This document shows, one piece after another, positions 10,249 through 22,229 of a stretch of DNA of 64,000 bases. The notes beneath the pieces are model-generated. The model was not told the DNA's origin. It ran no database searches and was given only the letters and a program-made list of their open reading frames with translations. How positions within the stretch are numbered: the stretch's first letter is position 1; the number at the start of each line of letters is the position of its first letter. A program made the translations under genes and the position numbers. Location of the stretch: positions 1,674,001 through 1,738,000 of the forward strand of contig JARKIF010000004.1 of NCBI GenBank assembly GCA_029378245.1. The letters run 5' to 3'. This stretch comes from Roridomyces roridus (Eukaryota > Basidiomycota > Agaricomycetes > Agaricales > Mycenaceae).

Positions 10249-13200
10249 TGCAGGGGCTGCGATCGCACATCGTACAAAGCAAGCCCTGTCGTGCTAAACA
10301 GTATCTTGAATACTCCGCCCTGTCTGATAGCGATAGCGACGAGTCGGATGGTGATGCTAGTTCGGTAGCTGAAGGCAGCATCGACGGGATGGCTGAGACT
10401 GGCGCAGACGACGTGGGAGGAGAGCTCGACGGGTATGGTGAGGTGCCATCCTACACAGACAGTGACGAGGACATGGCTGTGGACCCGCCTCGCCCTCCCA
10501 GTCCGGCCCCCGTACCCGATGACTCGTCACCTCCATCACAGAAGCGGCCCCGTCCGACCGTCGAAGAGATTGAAGACGAAGATGCCCGCTGGGTTCAGGA
10601 TTTTCCGGCGGAGATGGAAGCTGGGAAGCGCCGTGGGACTTGCGACACTTTCTTTGAGAGACTGCGAGCACAGCAGATGGACGCGAATACTCCGCCTTGG
10701 CATCCGTTCCAAAGCGAGGGCGAATGGGACCTTGCACAATGGCTAATGACGTCGGGTCTCAGCCAGAAGAAAACGGACGAATATTTGAAGCTGAATGTGG
10801 TACGTACCAGGTGTTATGATCCAGCTCCAGCGTCTCATGCACAGCTGTATAGGTTCGGACGGGGATCAACCCATCCTTCAAAAACGGTCGGAGATTCCTG
10901 CAATACGTTGATTCCTTGCCGCAGGGTCCACAGTGGCGTTGTCGTCCATTCGAAGTGGTTGGCGATGAACTGGATGCTGATGGGAACCAACGGAAGGAGA
11001 TGGTGGAGATGTGGCATCGAGATCCTGTCGAGGTCGTCAGAGAACTTCTCGGGAACCCGTCGTTCCAAGACCAGGGTTACGCACCGATCCGAATCTTCAA
11101 GGAATTCGAGGAGGGGCGGGGGGACGGCGAGGATTGCTTCTCCAATCGCGAATACTCGGAGATGTGGACGGCGGACTGGTGGTGGGAGATTCAGGTAAGC
11201 ATGGCCCGATTGGACATGGTATGGACAGCGTACTCACGTTCATGCGCAGGAGCTTCTTCCCATCGGCGCGACACTCTCACCAATCATCATCTCCTCCGAC
11301 AAGACCCAGTTGACTCACTTCAGCGGCGATAAGCAAGCCTGGCCGGTCTACATCAGCGTAGGCAATCTGAGGAAGGCGACTCGACGCACCACCTCGTCGC
11401 GTGCGACAATTTTGCTCGGCTACATTCCCGTCACCAAGCTCGAGATCTTCTCAAAGGAGAACCGCTCTAGGGAGGGCCACCAGTTGTTCCACGACTGTGT
11501 GAAGGCGATGCTGGAGCCGCTGAAGGAGGCAGGAGAGAAGGGTGTGCTGATGGATTGCGCTGATGGCTTCGTACGGCATATCTTCCCGATCTTGTCGGCC
11601 TACATCGCCGATTATCCGGAACAAACTCTTGTTGCATGCTGTCGGGAGAATTCATGCCCCAAGTGCCTCGTCACACCCCATGGGCGCGGAGATACAGTAC
11701 GCTCACCACCTCGGGAACCCACTGAGACTCTGCGTGTCCTCAAAGAGCAAGCCAAACACGAACGGCCGATCGAATACGTCGAGCAAAACTTGCGTCCAAT
11801 CAATCCCTTTTGGGAAGCCTTCCCTCACTGCGACATCTTCTCCTGCATGACGCCCGACGCTCTCCATGAGCTCCACAACGGTGTTTTCGGCGACCATATT
11901 ATCAAGTGGGCGAACAAGGCCACTCGGGGGGGTTCTAAAGAGATCGATGCTCGCTTCCGGGCCCTTCCACCGCATCCCACGCTTCGTCACTTCAAGAAGG
12001 GCATCTCGTTGACGACTCAGTGGACAGGGAAAGAGCACAAGAACATGGAGAAGACTTATCTCGGCATTCTCGCCAAGGCGACAGACCCGGCGGTGCAGCG
12101 CGCCGTTCGCGGTATTCTTGATTTTATTCACTACGCCCACTTCGAAGTCCATTCCGATGATTCCCTGGCCCGACTCGACGCCGCATGGGCGGCTTTTCAT
12201 TCCAACAAGCAGATTTTCGTGTCGTCCAAGATACGCAAGCATTTCCGCATCAACAAACTGCACAAGCTCAAGCATTACGTCGATGCCATTCGTTCTCGTG
12301 GGACTGCCGACGGCTTCAACACGGAAAATACAGAGCGGCTGCACATCGACCTTGCGAAGGCGGGCTACAACGCAAGCAACAGGGTGGCGTATACACGGCA
12401 GATGGCTGTCTGGCTTGCTCGCCAAGAGGCGGTTCATCGTTTCGGAACGTATCTGCAATGGGCGATGCCGGGATACATTGCGCAGACTAACACTGTCGAA
12501 GAAGAGGAGGCACATGAGAACGAGACCAACGCCGCGGCGCCGCTACCACCGGTGAATGTCGAAGAACCCGACCTCTCTGACGAGGCCGATGACAGCGCAA
12601 CGTCTGATACTGGCCACCGTATCGCAAAGAAGCCTCCCTTTCCTGATCTTACGGCGACATCCATCGAGACTGATTTCCGTGCGCCGGACTTCTTGTACCA
12701 CCTCGATCGTTTTCTTCAATCCAAGTCCATTGACCCGACGACACCTATCGAGGCTTCCACATTCCCCGTTTACAAGCGCTTCTCCATCATGCTTCCCAAG
12801 ATTCCTGCGATTACTTCTCACGACCGCAAGGACGTTGTCCGCGCCGTTCGTGGAGAGGTCATGAAGATGACGGAGAAGGGCGTGCGGCAGGCAACGGCTG
12901 GTCAATTTGACACTGTCCTCGTTCGGACAGCGAAACCCGACGGGGATCAGCGTCCCACCGATGGTAAGTGTTACATTTCTCGTTGGAAAAATTCCCTCAA
13001 GCTATTTGCAGGATTGTCTGTTGCCCGGGTACGCGTTATTTTCTGCTTACCAGCGAAGCACGGTATTTATCCTGATCCACTCGCATATGTGGACTGGTAC
13101 AAGCCACTCAATGCCCCGGTACCTGACATAGGGATGCATGAAGTTTCACTCTCCAGCCGGAACCATCGACAGAAATCTTCAATCATTCCAATAACAGCCA

Positions 13201-13424
13201 TCTTCCGCTCCTGCCACCTCATTCCTGTATTCGGCCGCGCTGCTAATCCGACGTGGACTTCAGATCGTGTTCTGGACCAGTGCAAGTCTTTTTATGTCAA
13301 TCCTTATCTTCGACACCACGACTTTTTTTTATTCCGCTACCTTGTTGACACACACAATGAAAAGAAGGCGGAGCAACAACGGCAGGCACGGATTCGACAG
13401 TTGGGCCGCGCGGGGCGCTTTTAG
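10203..13424 (+). CDS. Plavaka-type (KDZ superfamily) transposase
   Basis: Four exons (10203-10799, 10853-11194, 11250-12963, 13012-13424) join in phase through 53-, 55- and 48-nt GT-AG introns to about 1021 residues. The N-terminus has a Cys/His finger (CSYC, then H and C about 20 residues on) and an acidic Ser/Asp stretch. The family core is clear: a LGNPSFQ region before WTADWWWEIQ, LPIGATLSPIIISSDKT, GNLRKATRR, ACCRENSCPKC, the segment FWEAFPHCDIFSCMTPDALH followed by HELHNGV, and TENTERLHIDLAKAGY. These are hallmarks of Agaricomycete Plavaka elements, whose DDE/RNase H-like transposase cuts and pastes the element. The start at 10203 is chosen because the upstream duplicate ATG at 10109 is stopped. 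No premature stop was found, so it may be functional. Confidence 0.85.
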
Positions 13425-13894
13425 TTACACTGTAATTACTCGCTAATGTTGAATTTCCCCATCATCTCGCAGTATATTTGTGGCAACGACCAGTAGTGCT
13501 ACTATTGCTACTCGGTCCATGGCAAATATACCTGAGCTACGGAGCAGCACTGTTCGGACTACCTCGGCTACCAGGCAACTGGACCATGGCTACTGGGGCT
13601 ACCGGCAACTTGAGAGCTTTTGCAGGAGTGCTACTAGGGCTACCAGGACTACCGGGCATGCGGAGATCTTGGTGTGCGCTACGCAACCAAATACTTTTTG
13701 CTGATGGAGCTCGCGAACTGCAGTAGATGTGCAGATCGCCAATGCCAATGTCGACGCTGTCTTTAAGTTGTCTCGAGATACAATGGTAGTATTCATGTGA
13801 TACATCTTATCGTTCCAGAGGAAAACGATTCAGCTGCCTCCAATAAAGCGGACACTGTTTTCTTACCCAGTACATATGCAGTGGCCATCATGAT

Positions 13895-15534
13895 TCATTC
13901 CTGCTCGTCAAAGTCGTTCCAGGGCCAGCACTCGATTATCTTGGCATCCGGCGGCGCATTCTGCTGGACTAGCCAACTCTGCTCCAAAGCCCGCTGATAG
14001 TCTTCCGCAGGTACCCAGTTATCACGATTGGCTCCAACAAACTCCTGCAACGCCTTGATCATTGTCTTTGCCTCCACGAAATCCTTCAGCATCAGGCTCG
14101 TTTCCTGCAAGACTCGGACCTCCAATTGAAACCAGAGAGGGCAAGGCCCACGCCCGCGACCCCCTCCGTCGATGTCGCTGAGCCCAGACCACATTGTCGC
14201 CACTCCCACCAAAAAACCCTGCAACAATGAAAAACCCTGCCACGGCTTCCCCGCAGAACAGAAGAGGTCGTGACGAACCATAGTCATCACATCTGTCACA
14301 CAGCGATGATGCGCTGGATGGTGCTCCTCCGCCTCCCTGAGATAATGATAATTCATGAGGCGGCGTTGGTATGAGATCCTCTCCGCCTCCTGATGTTGCT
14401 CGCACAACTCGTCGAGATTCTCCGGGAATGTGGGCCGCAAGGATTCCTGGGATATGTCCTCCGATTCGTAGGGCAATTCATTGAGAAGAAAGGCAGGGAG
14501 GATCGCAGTGTGGTGCCAATTGACCAAGGCGACGATGTGTGAGCTTCCGTCGGTAGAGCGCGAAACGATGAGATTTTCCGCTTGGATTTGGGGGTGGCGG
14601 ATTGTGAAACGAGAAAGAGCAGGGTCTTTGGGGATGAGAAGTGGTGCGATTCGAATATAGTCATGTAGGTCTTCAATGTGGTCGGATGGCTGCTGCTCCT
14701 CGAGATTGTAGAGAATCTTAGCGACAGGGTCCCATGGCACCTGAGGACGCCCGAACTGAGTGAGGTACGCCAATTCCTTTTCGGCCGGTTGCGACAACGC
14801 CTCTTTAACGTCTTTGTCTAGATTGGAAGGTTAGTAGCCCGAGAGGAAACGGAAGAGAGTAGCTCACAAGGCCCACGGTTCACGTCCATCTCGGATCTCT
14901 TGCCAAACCACATTTGCGACCTTGTATCTGGGCCGACGCAGAAACCGGGATCATCGTCTAATGGGGTATGCGGTGCGTCGGCCTTCTCCATGTCTTCGGT
15001 GCAGTACAAGGCGCCGCCGGCAGGGAATGGAATCGACATCATCTTTTTCTCCAATTGAACGAGCTGGCCTACGACGGAGATCATGTCTGGTTCCTGTACA
15101 TCAAACCATTGATCGACGAGTTTGGTACCACGAATGGATTCCGTGAAGATGTACTCTGTTTCAGCTGGGTTGTTTGCGTCGGGAGAGTAACCGTAGACCT
15201 CAGGTATCGGTATACCGTGGGATCGCAAGAACGCCATTGTAGCGGCCTCGCTGGCGACGCCAAAGTATCGTGGAATCGTGCATTTATACGGGATGTGGGC
15301 CACCATCTTGAAGCCGTCGCGCATGGTAATGAGAATTTCCCGATTTTAGTCACCCTCCGCGAGTTTTTCCATGTAGGCAACATCGTCAGGGCTGCGATTG
15401 ACGCTCTGTGCTGCAAGTCGACCGAGCTCCGCGACATCGAAGACAACCTTGCGCTCGGCGAGACGAAGGGCTTCGTTTACGCTGGAGAACAATGAGGTAT
15501 CGTCACTGGATGAAGGCAAGAGACCTACAGCCAC
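13895..15534 (-). pseudogene. APH-like phosphotransferase paralogue A, one nonsense codon
   Basis: Exon 1 (14868-15534) and exon 2 (13895-14817) join across a 50-nt intron with the same phases as paralogue C (24239-25794), giving 529 codons. The frame contains one internal TAA at 15346-15348, where paralogue C has TAC (Tyr) in EGDYNRE. The kinase-like core is visible: SEAATMAFLRSHGIPIPEVY, GTKLVDQW, a GGALY region, then IRHPQIQAENLIVSR and ALVNW. The catalytic motif that reads HPDLQxxN in related mushroom proteins is HPQIQAEN here, losing the Asp, and the metal-binding Asp of the IDW motif is Asn. This gene is doubly disabled unless the stop is read through. It forms a segmental duplication with paralogue C that includes flanking non-coding sequence. 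Confidence 0.75.
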
Positions 15535-15539
15535 CTCCC

Positions 15540-16120
15540 AGACGTGTACTCGAAAAGGTCTTGATTGCGAAGGTGCGCTGAGATTTAATCAGCCTGAGAA
15601 AGTGAACGACCGGCGTGTCGAGACACGCGTCAAAGAGCGCGAAAAGGGTGAAACAAGCAAGCGCCAGGGTGAAGGCATGCCGAGCTAGAGGAAGAGCCTG
15701 CTCCTGCCCGAAGAGGAAGCATGCAAGAGGGCAAGAACTTGAAGAAGACACAGACGCGTCTCGGCGTTTTCGGAACTTGATCCGGAATCAATAGTCTTTT
15801 TCTTCTTCCCTCATTCAGATATTCAGCGCTACAGCTCTCTGTCATTCACGCGACCGTCTGACGCCGCGCCCCATCGAGTACATTCTCTACAGACCACACG
15901 AATCGACGAATCCTCCAAAAAGTTCTTGATACTCGTACTGCTGATGCTTTCAGACTGTTAATGCATGCAAGCCCGACAAAAAGTGCACTGACGCGCGCAA
16001 CTCGGATACTCCAACTCAACTCGGACGGACTGGTGCGTACTGTTTCGATGCCCAACTTCAAGGTCATCTAAAACTCTCATGAGTGGCGCAAGAAGAAAAG
16101 ATGAAGAATGCTTACATGTA
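15540..16120. other. Upstream region of APH-like paralogue A
   Basis: About 180 bp next to the start codon (to about 15720) are strongly similar to the sequence upstream of paralogue C (25800-25970), so the duplication included the promoter. The remainder shows no convincing gene; the minus-strand frame at 15846-16067 matches nothing I know. Confidence 0.4.
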
Positions 16121-16122
16121 CT

Positions 16123-17268
16123 TCAAGAACCGATGGCCTTTCCCTCCTCGTCAAAATCGTCGAAGGGCCAGTCCTTGATCAGCTCAGGGAACATCCGTGG
16201 ACCATTCCTCCTCCTCTTCCTCCCACGCATCGGCGGCGGCATCGCATCCAGCAGTGCCTTCTGCTTGGCAATCCGCCCACGTTCCACAGCGAACTTGAAA
16301 CCCTCCTCCTCCACAAAGTTATCCGTCGCAATACTGCACATCAATTGGAGGTCCGACATCTCCTTCAACACCTTCATATAATAATCGTGCTCCTTCATCG
16401 TCTTCCCCATCGCCTCCATGTCGAACTTGATGGGACAAGAAGCACGACCGACCCTACGGAAGCTCTGCCATTGTGTGGCCGCCGCGAGAAGCGTGATTTT
16501 CAACGGGAGCGGATCCGCCCCCCACGGCTCACCTGCGAGTCGGAAGAGCTCACGACGGATCTGATTCACGGAAGGATCCTCCAGACACCGGTAGAGTAAC
16601 AGATTGTCCTTCTCCACCTGTTCGAGATAGTGGTGATTAACGAGGCGGCGTTGGTAGTTTCCCCACCGCTCCTCCGCGCCAGGGTCGGTAGACTCATTAT
16701 AGTCCGCAGGTGTCACCATCACCCGCGACAACGGAATAGTGAAGTCCCCGAAACCATAGGGCATGTAGCTGAGGAGAAAGACGGGAAGGATGACCGTGTA
16801 GTACCAGTCGATCACGGCGGCAATGTTCAAGGTGCCATCGGATGAACGCGAAACGAGGATATTGTCGGAATGCACGTTACGGTGGCGGATACGGAAACGG
16901 GCGAGGTCAGGGTTCCTTGGGATGAGGGAAGGTGCAAGAAGGCGGTAACGAGATAGGTTTTCAATGTGCTCAGCTGGCTGCTGCGATTCGTTTCTGTAGA
17001 CGATCTTCTTCATACGCTCCACCGGTACCTGTGGACGTCCAAACTGCTTGAGGTACGCGATTTCCTTGTCGGCCGGTCCCAGCAGCGTCGCTTCGGCATC
17101 TTTGTCTGCGGAATGAGTTAGCTGTGCGCCCGAGGAAGAGCAAGATGGCTCACATGGTCCCCGATGCACGTCCATCTCCGCCCTTTCGTCGCGCCACATC
17201 ACTGGCCTTGAATCTGGACCAACAGCGAAACGCGCATCCGGCAGCATCTGGAAACGCTGTCTGCCCAC
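16123..17268 (-). pseudogene. APH-like phosphotransferase paralogue B, 3' part
   Basis: Contains the C-terminal half of the kinase-like protein: AYLKQFGRPQVP, FRIRHRNVHSDNILVSR, AAVIDWYYT, ILPVFLLSYMPYGF, and an acidic tail WPFDDFDEE. The intron at 17106-17153 is 48 nt and equivalent to the introns of paralogues A and C. The catalytic Asp of HPD is Asn (HRN), although the IDW Asp is kept. Upstream, the coding sequence breaks near 17268, where an inserted element begins, and resumes at about 18357. The continuous frame here begins in the broken part, so its apparent ATG is not the true start. A KRRRN basic patch near the end is not seen in A or C. Confidence 0.7.
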
Positions 17269-18356
17269 ATAGACGCAGCGTAACTATGGTAGACACGCCA
17301 TCGCGCAATAGACAGTGATAGATCCGTTGGCCCTTCATAGAGCCATATAGACATGCACTCCCTTGATAGTCACCACTGCCTCTCATAGGTTTGCCGGTAC
17401 TACTGGTGTCGATGATAGAATTGCTAATCTACATCGTCCTTTGGACTTAGGAAAACTTTCAGAATTTGTTCGGTTCCTCAAGAGAGTTGGTCCGTGCGCG
17501 CCACGGCATTGCTTTTGACGCGACAGTGATGCCACGTCAATGCATTTTCTTCCCTCCCTCTTCTTCCTGCCTCCCTCATGTCGACTTGTCCTCCCTCTGC
17601 CCTCGGATACTCATCCCATTGGTAGTCTGCCGCTCCTTCCGCGAAGCCCAGAAGCTTCTCCCCGCAGTACCTCAACCTCGCTCGCAGGCCATCAAGCCCT
17701 CTCGGGGTTCTGTCTGGTACGGCTGGCCGATTGTAACCTCAACGTCCACGCTGGTTTTATTGTGACACCTTCCTGGTTCTCACTCGCTCCGACTCATCAG
17801 TCCTCGCGAAGTCCTCGGTTCCGCAAGTGTCATGAAGAGTCTCAAATCCCCTCTCCCCGTCTTCTGAGCACAGCACGATCTCAAGAGCCCGGCGCCAATC
17901 AACTGGCAAGAGCAACAGAGTTCCGCTTCTCAATATCGTTCTCCCGCGTTCGTATGGTGCAGGTATCTTCGGTCGTCCCTTCGCGCATTTATGCATCAAG
18001 GCCCCCGACACTAGGGTGGCGAGGCGGGACAAAGTGGCGACGGCGTCTGCATATGGGGAGCGTAGTATGAATGTAATATGTACACCTGCAATGCATTTGT
18101 TTCCAATATTCTATTGGTCATTCAATGGTGGACCGGTGATTCCTGTGGGCGTGAGAGCCGAGCGACTGCCGAGGCCTGAATGTGTCAATTGCTCGGTTAG
18201 GAGCCGTGTCTATGAGAGAACATGTGGTCTATATAGATCTACATAGATCTATGGCTCTACTGCTCTACGGCGGAAACACTCTATCGGTGTCTATCATAGA
18301 GGGGACATGGCTTTCAGCCTACTGCGCTACCGTGCTCTATATAGGTCTATGTAGCC
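17269..18356. mobile_element. Probable non-autonomous DNA element in APH-like gene B
   Basis: This stretch of about 1.09 kb has no counterpart in paralogues A and C and interrupts the coding sequence between the RFAVGPD region and the PLICKTH region. Its ends are rich in a TAGAC/GTCTA word in opposite orientation: CATAGACGCAGCGTAAC on the left, and the complement of CATAGACCTATATAGAG on the right. A longer ATAGATC palindromic run lies near 18230-18250. It encodes no recognisable transposase. A clear target-site duplication was not found, so the borders are approximate. Confidence 0.45.
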
Positions 18357-18552
18357 AAGTGCGTTTTGCAGATGAGCGGCACGTGGGGCGCGCCAACCCT
18401 TTCGAGATCCTCGGTGTAGTACAAGGCGCCGCCAGCAGGGAAGGGTATCGACATCATCTTCGCCTCTAGTTCGGCAAGCTGACGGGTGACGGAGATGACA
18501 TCCGCCTCGTTGAGGTAAAACCATCCTTCGACGAGCCTTCGGTTGTGATGAA
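18357..18552 (-). pseudogene. APH-like paralogue B, middle fragment
   Basis: The minus strand reads RRLVEGWFYLNEADVISV, then QLAELEAKMMSIPFPAGGAL and YYTEDLE, which is the segment between KLVDQW and the first intron in paralogues A and C. It is bounded on one side by the putative 1.09-kb insertion and on the other by the hAT element. The last eight bases (18545-18552, GTGATGAA) are the hAT target site. Confidence 0.75.
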
Positions 18553-21500
18553 TCAGTGACGGCCCTAGTGAAATAGGGCCCTATGGGATAGGGCCCTATT
18601 CGGCCCTGTCGTAGGGCCCTATCAAGTTCGAGGTCAAGCAGTAGGCCCTATTAGGCCCTGTTTCTTATCTTATCTTATCAGACATGTGACCACACGTGAT
18701 CTACCACGTAAGCATCTGGCAAATTTGCTTCTCGCCCTCGCCCTTGACACGATCTGCCCACGTCGGAATACGCGCCGCATGTCCGAGCCAAAGCTCTCAG
18801 AGCTCTTCCGTCGCGGAGACAAAGCCAACAGCCAACAATATCACACCTACTGCAAGGCCTGCATCGCGGAATGGATACGAGTGCATGTGGATACATCTGG
18901 GATGGGTGCGGCGGAAGCACTGGCCACGGAGCTACAGGGGACAGAACAAGGTGCGTAATCTCAGGGCTCATGTATGCTGTCTGACTGATATGCACGTAGC
19001 CGTCGCCACTATGGGCGATGGTATTCTCGGACACGCTCCGCCTTGGATTGCCCATCTCTTGGGTGGTCAAGGTATCACCCGCTGTCCCTACGCGTCTAAG
19101 AAGGCTCGCGATATCGCTCGGAGCAAGGATACCCGCAAAAAACGACCGCCGCCGTCTCCCACGAAACTCACAACCACCGAGTCCGAGTCCACATCTGCCG
19201 CATCCCTCAAGCGACCCGCTGACAGCCAGCCGTCGGCGGCGCAGCCTTCAAAGAAACAGAAGAGTCTGGACACCTTTCTCAAGCCTACGAAGGGGGTCGA
19301 CGCCGTTTTCTCCGACTCCCACCGAACTGCGATCCAGGCCCAGTGTGAGCGCGTCGTTGTGTCGTGCAATCTTTCGGAGGACTTCTTTACGAAGCCGGAG
19401 GTCAAGGCCCTGCTCAAGATGTTTCGCAGCCGCGCAGAGGACGTCCTACCCTCCAGAAAGGTCATTGGTGGGCGACTCTTGACCGATGCGGCAAATCTCG
19501 TCGACGAGAACGTGATCAAACTATTCCAAGATAAGTATATTGGCATACAGTACGTTCCCCTTGTTGAGTTTCTTCAATCTATAAGCTGATTTTGCGTAGG
19601 AGTGACGCCTGGAGCCGCTTTCGCCGGGGCATCACTGGGGTTTGCGGCGTTCAGCCCGGAGTGGTGCGTGTATTTATCCCATTTTCTGTTCAATGGACTC
19701 AACACTATGTGAAGGTCAAGGTGTTGCAACTGGTTGACACCACGGCTGCTCACAAAGATGGCGAGTCGATGCGCAAGTTCTTTACGGAGACGATTGCCGC
19801 CGTCGAGAAGAAATACAAGTGCAAAGTCTACTATTTCGTCACTGACGCCGATGGAGGGAGCAAGAAGGGTCGAGCCCTTCTCGCAAACGACCGTCCAGAC
19901 CTCTTTACACCCAGCTGTTTCGCTCACCAGGTATGTGATTTTCTCTGGGCCGTTCACGTGTACTCAATCTGTACGAATAGAACCATCTCTGTGTCGGGGA
20001 CTATTTCAAGGTCTACCCATTCGCCCTTGAGATCTGTGAGGACACTGTTGAGTTGGTGAATTGGATCAACAACCACGACAAAGTCCGCGACGTCTTCGAC
20101 AAAACACAGAAACTTGTCAGCCCCGACGAGAATCAAGGCAAGGTCATCGTCCTGGCGTATTCCTCCCCCAACGATACTCGTTGGACCACCATCGCTACTT
20201 CTTTCCTTCGATTTCTCCGACTTGAACGTTCCCTTTCGCATGCGGCGCTTATGAAAGAACAAGCTATCGTCAACGCGCAGGTTGGCGCCGCAACATCGAC
20301 GGAAAAGGTTCGGCTCGAAACGGAGGCGCGGGCGATGGTAGCTCGCCTCCGAGATCGCAGCGGTAGATTCTGGGCCGGGCTGGAGGCAGTCGTTGGAGAC
20401 CTGGAGCCCATCTGCTTCAGTACAAATATCGCTCAGAGCGATGACGTCCGCCCCGATCAAATCCTCCTTGCGTTCGCAGGGATGTACTTGCATTTTGCCA
20501 AGCACCCGGAGGACGAAGTCCGCCTCGGGATGTCCAAGCGGCTGGAGAAGAGATGGAAGGATACCGACCAGCCATTGTTCTTACTGACGCTGGTTCTGAA
20601 TCCATTCGACGGAACGAGAGCGTTCGGTCCCGACGCCGGGTTTAATGCCTTTAAACTGGCTAGTCTCCTCCGTAACGTGAGTTTACCTCTTTCTGCGAGT
20701 CCACCTCTCTTATATACATTTTGCAGGTTTATCGGCGGATACAGAACCGCCCGGACAACACTGATGATAATGCAACCCGGCTCAAGAAAGAAACTGCCGT
20801 CGAGAATGCATTTTTTAACTACATTGCATCAAGAGGAATTTACAAAGACTTCCGCGACGAGCAGGAAGACTGGATCCAGCGACGAGTGCGTGTTTCTGTT
20901 TATCCGATCTGAATGGCTGGAAACTGTGCTCAGGGTAACTGTCCTCGCATCGCATGGACTCATGCACTGAGCGGGGGAGATCTCGGGGAGCGGGAGCTTT
21001 CTGAATTGGCGCTACGACTTCACAACATCGTCTGTCAAACCGCTGGCACTGAACGGCTCTTTTCAAAGCTCAAGATCCGCCTATCAGATCACCAGAATCG
21101 AACATTGCTCACAAAATTGGAGAAAAAAGCCAAGGTTTGTGCTGATGCTATACGCGCCTTGAGGTCCTCATCTTCGTTAGGTCGGCGAAAGTATCCATCA
21201 CGAACATGTCACCAAAAAATTAATCCCCGAGTACGATCGCAAGCGCACAAACCACAGCAACACTTCCAGTCTCCTGGAGGTCCCACGGCACGGTAATCTG
21301 TTGGAGGACCAGGATGCAGAAGACGAGATCGATCGCGGGCGTGCTCTTGTGAGTGCGGAGGACTCTTGGCGGGTGGAAATGGCAGCCTGGATCGGGGAGA
21401 GGCGCCGGGCGGTGGTTGAACCGGAGGTGAACGAGGCAAGTGACGATGAAGATGAGGATGATTCGGCGCCGGGTGGGCTCCCGTGTTTGACAAAATGGCC

Positions 21501-21817
21501 GAAGTACACACTCCGGACACTTTCAAAGGTCGAGAACCGCCGGCGAGGCCGACTAGGGAGGAGGTTGCGGCGGAGGATGAGCGTGAGGCCCGCAATGCAG
21601 CTGCTGACGCCCTGGAGGATGGGATTCCAGACGACGGTGCTATAGAAGTAGGATCGGACGACGAGTACTGCGGTTAGTTTACCAAGTTTACAACTCAAAA
21701 ATTATTTCCTTTTTGGGCGACAGGGCCCTACACCGGGGGCCCTATAATAGGGCCGTAGGGCCAATAGGGCCCTATCGCTCGGCCGGGGTCGAAATAGGGC
21801 CCTACGGGCCGTCACTG
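18553..21817 (+). mobile_element. hAT-family DNA transposon, 3.27 kb, with 8-bp target duplication
   Basis: Terminal inverted repeats start CAGTGACGGCCC at both ends. The element is flanked by the direct repeat GTGATGAA (18545-18552 and 21818-21825), the 8 bp expected of hAT elements. Removing the element and one repeat restores an APH-like gene that aligns with paralogues A and C across the junction, confirming the insertion. Subterminal regions contain many copies of the palindrome ATAGGGCCCTAT and variants, probably transposase binding sites. It carries one multi-exon transposase gene. Confidence 0.9.
18779..21677 (+). CDS. hAT-family transposase
   Basis: Starts at ATG 18779 (MSEPKLSELF). 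Exons 18779-18950, 19000-19549 and 19600 onward join in phase; later introns lie near 19930, 20677, 20890 and 21137. The N-terminus has a BED-like finger (CKAC, then HLLGGQGITRCP), followed by a basic linker, the ribonuclease H-like core (DAWSRFRRG, LVDTTAAHKDGES, YFVTDADGGSKKGR, FAHQ, NHLCVGDYFK, DTRWTT) and the C-terminal dimerisation region (ELALRLHNIVCQTAGTERLF, then LSDHQNRTLLTKL). An acidic tail ends near 21677; its frame implies one more splice junction that I did not resolve. A retained frame around 19664-19720 may be an intron. No premature stop was found in the core, so it could be active. Confidence 0.8.
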
Positions 21818-21825
21818 GTGATGAA

Positions 21826-22225
21826 CGGATTCCATGAAGATGTATTCAGTTCCCGCGGCGTTGTTTGCATCGGGCGAATAGCCATAAATTTGAGGAACTG
21901 GTATGTCATGAGTTCGTAGGAATGCCATGGTGGCGGCTTTGCTTGCGGTGGCAAAGTATCTGGGAATGGTGCATTGATATGGGATGTGTGCCTCCATCTT
22001 GAAGCCATCACGCATGGTTAGGACGATGGTGCGGTCGTATACCGTCTCGCAGGGTTTAGTTACATCGACGACTTCATCGGGGCTGCGATTGACGCTCTGG
22101 GCTGCAAGTCGACTCAACTCGGCGACGTTGGACACGACTTTGCGTTCTGCGAGGCGGAGGGCGCTGCTGACCCTGGGAGCGAGTTGGTGAGGAGTCACCA
22201 CCGAAAGAGAGAGGTGCAAAGTCAC
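21826..22225 (-). pseudogene. APH-like paralogue B, 5' part
   Basis: Begins with ATG at 22225 and encodes the N-terminal lobe: ALRLAERKVV, LAAQSVNRSPDEV, TMRDGFKMEAHIPYQCTIP, ATMAFLRTHDIPVPQIYGYS and GTEYIFMES. It stops matching at 21826, exactly at the hAT target duplication. It corresponds to residues 1-135 or so of paralogues A and C; its leader is a little different and lacks the MAVGL start seen in those. Confidence 0.8.
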
Positions 22226-22229
22226 ATGT

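Larger units (their letters stand above)
7480..13720 (+). mobile_element. Plavaka-type (KDZ) DNA transposon with two divergent genes
   Basis: Both ends carry dense, oppositely oriented copies of a GGTAGC/GCTACC motif (about 7555-7715 on the left, about 13485-13680 on the right), the kind of subterminal binding-site array that marks fungal DNA transposons. Between them lie a Plavaka-like transposase on the plus strand and a DUF6532-like gene on the minus strand, head to head. The exact termini and target duplication could not be fixed; the right end probably lies before about 13720, because sequence from there on resembles that flanking the third APH-like gene. Both genes look largely open, so the element may be recent. 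Confidence 0.65.

Noticed and set aside
21719..21815. GGGCCCTA-rich block as a telomere-like or promoter repeat
   Set aside because: It matches the inverted block at 18556-18660 and belongs to the ends of the hAT element.
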